DNA from: CAZPMO01 sp964587515 | GTDB lineage: Bacteria > Pseudomonadota > Alphaproteobacteria > MPNO01 | Length of the DNA stretch: 19,883 nt | NCBI GenBank assembly: GCA_964587515.1 | Contig: CAZPMO010000086.1 | Coordinates: 1-19,883, forward strand | Direction: 5' to 3' | Part shown: in pieces, positions 14,527 through 19,883 of the stretch | Layout of the letters: every line of letters starts with the position of its first letter | Position numbering within the stretch: the first letter of the stretch is position 1 | Made by a program: the position numbers and the translations under genes | Notes under the pieces: generated by a model | The model's input: the letters and a program-made list of their open reading frames with translations, nothing else | Told to the model about the DNA's origin: nothing | Database searches by the model: none

Positions 14527-15298
14527 AAAAGCCGCCGGGTTCCTCGGCGCGGCGCGCGGCAACGGCGCGGTGCTTCCGGACCTCGCCGACGATCTCCGCC
14601 CCGCCGACGAAAGCGAAGCCTATGTGGCGCAGGCCGCGCTCAGCGACTGGTTCGCCGCCCACGGCCATGGCGAGCCGGCGGGCTACAAGATCGGCGCGAC
14701 CACCCAATCCATGCAGGCCTATCTCGGCGCTCCGGGCCCGGCCTTCGGGCGCATCATGGCCAACAATATCCATGCTTCCGGAACGGTGCTGCCCGGCAGT
14801 GGCCTCGTGAATCCCGGCGTCGAATGCGAGATCGCCTTTCGCCTTAACCGAGAGCCGCCGGCCGCGCCGGTCGCGCGCGACGATTTATGGGACTGCATCG
14901 AGAGCGTGATGCCGGCGATGGAAATCGTCGAGAACCGCTATGACGATTTCCTGGCGCGCGGTTTTCCGACGCTGGTGGCCGACGATTTCTTTCACAAGGC
15001 CTGCGTCCTCGGCGCGCCGGTAGATCGCTGGCGGGAGATCGATCTCGCGAATATCGGTGGACGCATGGAGATCGACGGTGCCGAAGTCGGCACGGGAACC
15101 GGCGCCGATGTCATGGGCCATCCGCTCGAGCCCATCGCCTGGCTGATTGGCGCGCTGGCGACGCACGGGCGAACGCTGAAGGCCGGCGAGATCGTGCTGA
15201 CCGGCTCCATGACGCCGGTACACTGGATCGAGACGCTGCCCGCCACCGCGAAAATCGACATCACCGGCCTCGGCGAGGTCGCCGTGGGCTTTGAATGA
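14516..15298 (+). CDS. 2-keto-4-pentenoate hydratase / oxalocrotonate decarboxylase family enzyme
   Basis: 260 residues, start ATG 14516, overlapping the end of the glycosyltransferase gene by 11 bases. The FAH-like fold family (MhpD, DmpE, DmpH) uses Mg2+ and acts on 2-hydroxy-dienoates or 2-oxo acids in aromatic catabolism. Signatures: GYKIGATTQSMQ at about 61-72, NPGVECEIAF (acidic metal ligands) at about 100-109, VMPAMEIVENRY at about 130-141, and the C-terminal GEIVLTGSMTPV at about 224-235. Hydratase and decarboxylase cannot be told apart by eye. No other catabolic gene lies nearby, so the substrate is unknown. Confidence 0.87.
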   Translation: MNIEKAAGFLGAARGNGAVLPDLADDLRPADESEAYVAQAALSDWFAAHGHGEPAGYKIGATTQSMQAYLGAPGPAFGRIMANNIHASGTVLPGSGLVNPGVECEIAFRLNREPPAAPVARDDLWDCIESVMPAMEIVENRYDDFLARGFPTLVADDFFHKACVLGAPVDRWREIDLANIGGRMEIDGAEVGTGTGADVMGHPLEPIAWLIGALATHGRTLKAGEIVLTGSMTPVHWIETLPATAKIDITGLGEVAVGFE

Positions 15299-15312
15299 CA
15301 CGGAGAAATTCC

Positions 15313-15354
15313 ATGCCCGGTGAAACATCTGTCGTGATTTCGTCGGCCAAGTAG
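15313..15354 (+). pseudogene. 13-codon ORF with a good ribosome site; possible truncated gene start
   Basis: GGAGAAATTCC precedes an ATG encoding MPGETSVVISSAK and TAG, 14 bases after the hydratase stop. It looks like the beginning of a lost gene or a leader-like peptide. Evidence is thin. Confidence 0.2.
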
Positions 15355-15423
15355 AGGCTATTGAGAATGTTGAAACAGATGGCCGGCGCGTCATGGTCGA
15401 GCCATCAAAGCAATCTGTCATGC

Positions 15424-16212
15424 TTACCCAACATGTGGGTTCACGGCCCTACCATCCTGGGATCGGAACACAACGGTCGAGTAATTTTCGGTTACCGCAT
15501 AGATGACCAAGTAGCGACCAACGAGATAGGGATCGGCGTGCAGAGTGTTTGGCGGGGTATAGATGGCATTTTCATACGGGATACGGAACGCCGATAAGAG
15601 ATAGTCGTCCCCGTCCGATCGACCCAGCAACAGGTGGCCACTCGCCGACCGATCGAGCGGCATGTGGAAATGCGGCGCATCATGGTATTCAATGAACGAG
15701 CCGCCACCTTTGCCCTCGACATGAAGATAGCCCTTCACGTACGCCGGACCGATATTCAGGATCGTAACCGGCAGGTTCTGGCTTGTCTCGAATGCGACGA
15801 GATCGCCTTGCTCGAACATTCGCGCGCCGTAAAAGGCAAGAGCGGGCGCGGTCGAAGGGGCCTCCGGTATGGCAAAGTCGGATTGGGTGAGCGTCAGGGT
15901 CCCCAATCCGCCGAGAATGTTGGCATTCGACGAATCGACGTTCTCGTTCGGGTTCCATGATCCGCGGAGCCGGACGTACGGTGGCGAAACGTCGGCTTCG
16001 ACCGGCGCGGCGGCAGGCATCGCGTCACCGCTTACGTTGCTGAAACTGTCATGCTCTATTCGATACCGCGCGCCAGGCGCAACGTAACCGATGATATCTT
16101 CCAGACGCATGTACGACTGCGGGTCGTCGCCACAGCGATCGACAATAAGTTTGTCGATCGTCTTCTGGATGTCGTCGGGCAACTCTCCCGAAAATCGTGA
16201 CCGATCAATCAT
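15424..16212 (-). CDS. Uncharacterised protein with cupin-like metal motif
   Basis: 262 residues from ATG 16212 (a GTG just before is also in frame). The C-terminal half is beta-rich and carries E175-x-H177-x3-H181-x-H183 followed about 40 residues later by a YTPPNTLHAD segment (H225). This spacing resembles the two metal-binding motifs of cupins. The N-terminal 60 residues look helical and may be a separate region. No signal peptide. It lies downstream of the TRAP genes on the same strand, after a 200-base gap holding a permease remnant. Its function could be modification of the TRAP substrate, but that is only context. Confidence 0.72.
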   Translation of the reverse strand: MIDRSRFSGELPDDIQKTIDKLIVDRCGDDPQSYMRLEDIIGYVAPGARYRIEHDSFSNVSGDAMPAAAPVEADVSPPYVRLRGSWNPNENVDSSNANILGGLGTLTLTQSDFAIPEAPSTAPALAFYGARMFEQGDLVAFETSQNLPVTILNIGPAYVKGYLHVEGKGGGSFIEYHDAPHFHMPLDRSASGHLLLGRSDGDDYLLSAFRIPYENAIYTPPNTLHADPYLVGRYLVIYAVTENYSTVVFRSQDGRAVNPHVG

Positions 16213-16224
16213 CACCCTGGAACT

Positions 16225-16394
16225 CTAACCTGCATTCATGCGTCGTTCCAACCGTCGACCTATGGTCAGTTCGTTGCGCGGCGAGTGAGCGACAACAGCC
16301 CGATAATCGAGACCAGGGACGACATTTTCAGCATGTAGACGAATTGGTTGCCATGCGACGGCCGGACTCGTCGAAGCGTCCGTGCAAGATAACG
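16225..16394 (-). pseudogene. Remnant of an amino-acid ABC transporter permease C-terminus
   Basis: Minus strand encodes LRRVRPSHGNQFVYMLK, then MSSLVSIIGLLSLTRRA, which matches the conserved end of HisM/GlnP-type permeases (typically P-x-x-GNQ-x3-MLK-x-SSLVSVIG-x2-ELTRRANEL). After RRA the frame needs one extra base (A run, about 16276) to continue as NELTIGRR. The rest of the permease is absent; upstream sequence belongs to dctM. No ribosome site or full domain is present, so it cannot be functional. Confidence 0.62.
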
Positions 16395-16417
16395 CCCCGA
16401 CCCGATCGAAAATGGCC

Positions 16418-17854
16418 TCAGCGGATCTGGCTCGGCAGCCAGGTCGCCAGGTCGTCGAAGAATATCAGGAGCGTCAGGACGATCAGCTTGATCACGATGA
16501 ACGGCGCGGCCGCGCGGACGACCTGGCCCAGCGAGACGTCGAACGGCGCCACGCCCTTCATGACGTAGAGCAGCAGCCCGAAGGGCGGGGTCAACAGGCT
16601 GATCTCCATCACGATCAGCATCAGCACCATCAGGTAGATGACGTCGATGCCTTGCGCCATGGCGAGCGGCATGAAGAACGGCAGGGTCAGCAGCACCATC
16701 GAGACCTGGTCCATGAAGGCGCCCATGAACAACAGCACCAGCATCATCAGGAACATGGCGGTCAGCGGGGTCATCTGAAAGGCGATGATCTCGCGCAGCA
16801 GACCCTGGGTCGCGCCGGAGCTCTCCAGCGCCTGGGTGAACACCAGCGAGCCCGCGATGATGAACAGGATCATGGTGTTGACCTTGGCGGTCTCCATAAG
16901 CGCCTTCCAAATCTCGCGCCAGGAGAACTCCGCGCCCTCTACCCCGGAAACCCGGATGACGGACCCGAACAGGCGGAACAGGTAGCACAGCACGAACGCC
17001 GCGACGCAACCGAGCGCCGCCGCCTCCGTCGGCGCCGCGAGCTTCATGAAGATACTGCCCACGACGACCACGAAGATCATGAACAGTGGCGTGATATAGA
17101 TGCAGAACGGCAACCAGCGGTTCAGCGCCTGCTTGGACGGACCGTCGTAGACGCGCTGAAACCGGCGCCGGCCGCGCCAATGGATCTCGAACGTGATCGG
17201 CTGCTCGAGGTGGCTCAAATCGAGCTCGTATCCCGGCGCAAGCGAAGGGTTGGCCATGCTGCGGACGATCACGTAGGCGAAAAACAGCAGCGCCATGAGC
17301 AATCCCGGGATGATCCCGGCGATCAACAGTTTGGCGATCGACTGGTCGGCGAGGCTCGCCAGCAACACCGCGAGCGCCGAAGGCGGGATCAGCACCGCGA
17401 TACCACCGACCGCCATGATCGGGCCCATCGCGAAGGTCGTCGCGTAGCCGCGTCTGACCATGTCTGGCAGCAGCACCGAGCCCAGGATCGCCGTGTTGGC
17501 GATCGATGACCCGGAGAGCGAGGAGAAGATCGTCCCGCCGGCGATCGTGACCACGGCCAGCCGGCCCGGCACCCGCGCGATCAGGCGGTCGATCGCGCCG
17601 ATCGCCTTGAAGGCGACACCGGTGTGCAGCAGGATCTCGCCCATCAGCAGGAACAGCGCGATCGGCGTCAGGACGAACTTGGTCACCGCGGCCTGGAATT
17701 CCTTGGGCATTTCCTCGAGGCCCAGGCTGCCGCCGACAAACAGATAAGTGCCGAGGACGTTGGTGGCGAAAAAAGCGAAGGCGACCGGCATGCCGATGAA
17801 CATGGCAACGCACACCGTGCCCAGCAGCAGGATCAATGCGAGGTACCACTCCAT
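16418..17854 (-). CDS. dctM: TRAP transporter large permease subunit
   Basis: 478-residue membrane protein that forms the sodium-driven transport channel of a tripartite TRAP importer. About 12 helices. Family landmarks include ALFLLMGEILLHTGVA near residue 66-81, TIFSSLSGSSIANTAILG near 108-125, AVLIPPSA near 153-160, and the C-terminal DQVSMVLLTLPFFMPLA and LLTPPFGLLLYV segments. It is longer than the usual 425 or so because of a hydrophilic, basic insertion at about 201-248. It starts three bases after the dctQ stop, so the two are translationally close. Confidence 0.95.
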   Translation of the reverse strand: MEWYLALILLLGTVCVAMFIGMPVAFAFFATNVLGTYLFVGGSLGLEEMPKEFQAAVTKFVLTPIALFLLMGEILLHTGVAFKAIGAIDRLIARVPGRLAVVTIAGGTIFSSLSGSSIANTAILGSVLLPDMVRRGYATTFAMGPIMAVGGIAVLIPPSALAVLLASLADQSIAKLLIAGIIPGLLMALLFFAYVIVRSMANPSLAPGYELDLSHLEQPITFEIHWRGRRRFQRVYDGPSKQALNRWLPFCIYITPLFMIFVVVVGSIFMKLAAPTEAAALGCVAAFVLCYLFRLFGSVIRVSGVEGAEFSWREIWKALMETAKVNTMILFIIAGSLVFTQALESSGATQGLLREIIAFQMTPLTAMFLMMLVLLFMGAFMDQVSMVLLTLPFFMPLAMAQGIDVIYLMVLMLIVMEISLLTPPFGLLLYVMKGVAPFDVSLGQVVRAAAPFIVIKLIVLTLLIFFDDLATWLPSQIR

Positions 17855-17857
17855 CGT

Positions 17858-18391
17858 TCAGAACCCCGCCTTGGCGGTCGCGTCGGCGTCGGCGTCGGCG
17901 TCGACCACATGCGCCCGCCGCGCGCGCAGCAGGAACTCGATCGTCAACATGGCGAAAGCGACCGCGAACGCCGTCAACAGATACCAGTTGGCGATGACGA
18001 GCAGCTTGTCGGGCAGGTAACCTTCGACATAGTGCAGGATCGTCGCCTCGATGCCGTAATAGCACAGCGTCGCGCACAGCACCGCGCCAGCGATATCAAC
18101 GGCCTGCTCCAGACGCACGGCGACATGCTTGGGCAGGACGACCAGCAAAACGTCGACACGGACATGGGCGCCGTGTTGCAGCACCCAGGGCGCGCCGAGG
18201 AAGATCCCGAAATAGAGCGCGTATTCGATGCCCTCGTAAAGCCAGGGCATATTGCCCCATTTGAGGCCGCGGATGAAAAGATCGAGCGGGATCAGCACCG
18301 CGAACGAGCCGATCGAGATCGCGACCAGTCCGGCCAGGAACGTATTAAAACGGTGAAAGCCGGCTTCAAACCGGTTCGTGAAGGCCTTCAT
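17858..18391 (-). CDS. dctQ: TRAP transporter small permease subunit
   Basis: 177-residue four-helix protein that packs against the large subunit and helps receive the substrate-binding protein. Signature YFGIFLGAPWVLQHGAHVRVD lies at about 60-80 (shown here only in part by family knowledge: GAPWVLQHGAHVRVD). The C-terminus contains a run of alternating Asp-Ala encoded by a GC-rich hexamer repeat. A 103-base gap with a hairpin separates it from dctP, whereas dctM follows almost directly. Confidence 0.93.
   Translation of the reverse strand: MKAFTNRFEAGFHRFNTFLAGLVAISIGSFAVLIPLDLFIRGLKWGNMPWLYEGIEYALYFGIFLGAPWVLQHGAHVRVDVLLVVLPKHVAVRLEQAVDIAGAVLCATLCYYGIEATILHYVEGYLPDKLLVIANWYLLTAFAVAFAMLTIEFLLRARRAHVVDADADADATAKAGF
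17881..17903 (+). repeat. Short tandem hexamer repeat (CGTCGG) within dctQ
   Basis: About 3.5 copies of CGTCGG encode Asp-Ala repeats in the DctQ C-terminal tail. Length changes by one unit would keep the frame. Confidence 0.7.
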
Positions 18392-18442
18392 GCAGGCATC
18401 CGATCAAGACGACGTGGTTGGGCGAACGCAGCCGGAACACCC

Positions 18443-18469
18443 CGGCGGGATGAGGAAATCATCCCGCCG
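18443..18469 (-). promoter_or_regulatory. Intercistronic hairpin between dctP and dctQ
   Basis: A perfect 11-bp stem (CGGCGGGATGA / TCATCCCGCCG) with a five-base loop lies 25 bases after the dctP stop. No T-run follows. In binding-protein operons such hairpins often protect the upstream mRNA or partly terminate, giving more binding protein than permease. Confidence 0.65.
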
Positions 18470-18494
18470 AGGGTCCGATTGCAATGCCGCACTA

Positions 18495-19466
18495 TTACTT
18501 CGTGAACAGCTTGCGCAGCTTCGCCCCGTGCTTGGGACTGCGGTCGATCACTTCCTTCCAGGCGGCATCGGCCGCGGTCTTGAGCCACTTCTCGCGGGCC
18601 GCGCCTTGGAACGTGATCGGCTGGACGCCATTCGCCTTCAGCCACGCCTTGCGCGCGGGCAGCGTCTTGGGCAGCTCATCGGTCCGGGCCTCGAAATCGA
18701 GCGCGATCTTCATGAACACCTCGCGCTGCTTGGCGGTCAGCCCCTTCCACTTGTCCAGGTTCATCAGGCCGAAAATGCCGGCGCGATAAAAGCCGTGATC
18801 GACCCAGTACTTGGTCACCTTGGCCCAGGAATTGGGCCAGCCGAGCGCCGGCCAGCCGAAGCCCACGACGGTGGCGTTTTCCATGTAGGTATAGACTTGG
18901 GCGAAGTTCGAGCGCTGCACCGTCGCGCCCAGCGATTTGAAGAACGCGACGTAGACCGGCGCCACGCGAAGATGCATCCCGCTCAGATCCGGCTTGGTGA
19001 TTTTCTTGTTGAGCCACAGGTAGAACGGCCCGTTGTCCATCAACAGGCTGAGGAACTTGATGTTCTTCTCCTCCATCAGTTTGCCGTAATAGTCCCAGGC
19101 GCCGTTCTTGCGGTTTTCCGCCGGCGTGAAATCGCTGAGCCGGGTCGCCGGCGCCTCCGGAAGGATGTTGCCCCAATAGGCGTCGGGGCATCCGATGAAG
19201 TCGTTGATGCCGCGCGCCATGCGCCGGGTCATGGTGAACGGGCTGCCGATCGCCGGCGCGCCGCCGACGACCTTGATTTGGATGACGCCCTTGGCTTCCT
19301 TGTTCAGCCGCTTGACGAAATTCTCGAAGCCCACCGACACCACACTGCCGATCGGGAAGCAGCTCGCTCCCTTCAGCGTGACTTCCTGTGCGCCCGCGGC
19401 CGATGTACCGAGCCCGAGTGCCGCGATCACGGCCACCGCGCCCAAAATCGATTTCTGTCCAGTCAT
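18495..19466 (-). CDS. dctP: TRAP transporter periplasmic substrate-binding protein
   Basis: 323-residue DctP-family protein that captures an organic acid in the periplasm. Start ATG 19466, with GGGAGG ten bases upstream; the frame stays open to 19652 but the signal peptide begins at 19466. Signal sequence cleaves after AGAQ (about residue 26). The segment GMHLRVAPVYVAFFKSLGATV at about 167-187 carries the conserved Arg (of LRV) that binds the substrate carboxylate in this family (given here partly by description). WVDHGFYRAG and later LTAKQREVFMKIA segments are also typical. Substrate not predictable from sequence by eye. Confidence 0.94.
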   Translation of the reverse strand: MTGQKSILGAVAVIAALGLGTSAAGAQEVTLKGASCFPIGSVVSVGFENFVKRLNKEAKGVIQIKVVGGAPAIGSPFTMTRRMARGINDFIGCPDAYWGNILPEAPATRLSDFTPAENRKNGAWDYYGKLMEEKNIKFLSLLMDNGPFYLWLNKKITKPDLSGMHLRVAPVYVAFFKSLGATVQRSNFAQVYTYMENATVVGFGWPALGWPNSWAKVTKYWVDHGFYRAGIFGLMNLDKWKGLTAKQREVFMKIALDFEARTDELPKTLPARKAWLKANGVQPITFQGAAREKWLKTAADAAWKEVIDRSPKHGAKLRKLFTK

Positions 19467-19883
19467 GGTTTGCAAACCTCCCAGAGTTTTTATCGCTTTG
19501 TCTATGGATTCCCACATGTTTCCATACGAAATCACTATAGCGATAACGGTCACCAGCTTAACAGGTATATTTTGGGCTACAGCGTCCGCCGGTACGTGCC
19601 GCGCCGTTGCTTCTCTGGACGCGTTATACGGGCATAAGGCCGTTCCCCCCAATTACGCGGGCCCGACGAAATTCCAAGTGGCGCCAATGGGGGAGCGCTT
19701 CGGGTGATGCGCATAAGTTTTCGACCAAGCCCCCTATGTCCGTTATCGGGGGTGAAACAGATGTTTTTCGCAAGACCGCCTAGCGCCAATTCCCGGCCGT
19801 GGCGACGCATGTCCCATTTGTCGGCTCCTGGCCGATATTGTTGATAAAGTCGCTTGTGTTGTTGATTGGTGCGTGATTCGTTG
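19467..19883. other. Upstream region of dctP, no gene recognised
   Basis: This 417-bp stretch has lower GC than its surroundings. No frame gives a credible protein. Inverted C5/G5 arms flank about 13 bases near 19729-19751. It should contain the TRAP operon promoter and any operator. Confidence 0.4.
19534..19561 (-). promoter_or_regulatory. Possible sigma-70 promoter of the TRAP operon
   Basis: Minus strand has TTAAGC (19556-19561) and TATAGT (19534-19539) separated by 16 bases, about 70 bases before the dctP start. Only a moderate match, so tentative. Confidence 0.3.

Noticed and set aside
17881..17903. CRISPR-like or regulatory repeat
   Set aside because: It is a simple in-frame hexamer repeat inside dctQ without spacers.
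16266..18077. 603-codon minus-strand frame
   Set aside because: It is the shadow of dctM and dctQ in another frame; only its last 40 or so codons are meaningful and are listed as the permease remnant.
18443..18469. Hairpin as a full intrinsic terminator ending the dctP transcript
   Set aside because: No T-run follows and dctQM lie directly downstream without a visible promoter.
18378..19637. 419-codon plus-strand frame antisense to dctP
   Set aside because: High-GC shadow frame; dctP has a signal peptide and family motifs on the other strand.
19729..19751. Inverted C5/G5 arms as a terminator or operator
   Set aside because: Arms are short, low-complexity, with a long loop and no T-run.

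Overview
The window is GC-rich (roughly 60%) with compact, mostly Shine-Dalgarno-led genes. The aa3-type cytochrome oxidase operon, TRAP transporter, GT41 glycosyltransferase and GloC hydrolase together suggest an alphaproteobacterium. I would not name a lower rank. TGA is an ordinary stop here: many intact genes end in it.

Left part (1-5468): a terminal oxidase locus. ctaB (heme O synthase, cut by the left edge) is divergent from a five-gene operon of coxB, coxA, two different subunit III genes and a subunit IV-like gene. Twin subunit III genes recall the alternative oxidase operon coxMNOP of Bradyrhizobium. Motifs in subunits I and II indicate a proton-pumping A1-type cytochrome c oxidase.

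5513-7233: a zone of very small genes. One small two-helix protein lies on the plus strand. On the minus strand are up to five short ORFs of 33-76 codons, three of them with a single predicted membrane helix. Several are too short for routine gene callers. 7234-8238 is a DUF2189 membrane protein with an extra N-terminal two-helix module.

8269-9963: two consecutive PEP-CTERM protein genes on the minus strand. Each is preceded by a near-identical 94-bp block carrying an excellent sigma-54 (-24/-12) promoter, and each is followed by a near-identical UUCG-loop terminator. The control parts are conserved while the encoded proteins are unrelated. The second gene has an in-frame TGA inside its sorting signal, cutting off the membrane helix and arginine cluster.

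10002-12165: four minus-strand genes (zinc-ribbon protein, uncharacterised helical protein, GloC-type glyoxalase II, secreted Sel1-repeat protein). 12312-15298: a plus-strand TPR/GT41 O-GlcNAc-transferase-like gene broken by two one-base losses, both at G runs, overlapping a 2-keto-4-pentenoate hydratase-family gene.

15424-19466: a minus-strand TRAP transporter operon (dctP, dctQ, dctM) with a strong hairpin between dctP and dctQ, followed by an uncharacterised cupin-like protein gene. Between dctM and that gene lies an unannotated, frameshifted remnant of an amino-acid ABC transporter permease. No tRNA, rRNA, CRISPR array, transposase or phage gene was seen.
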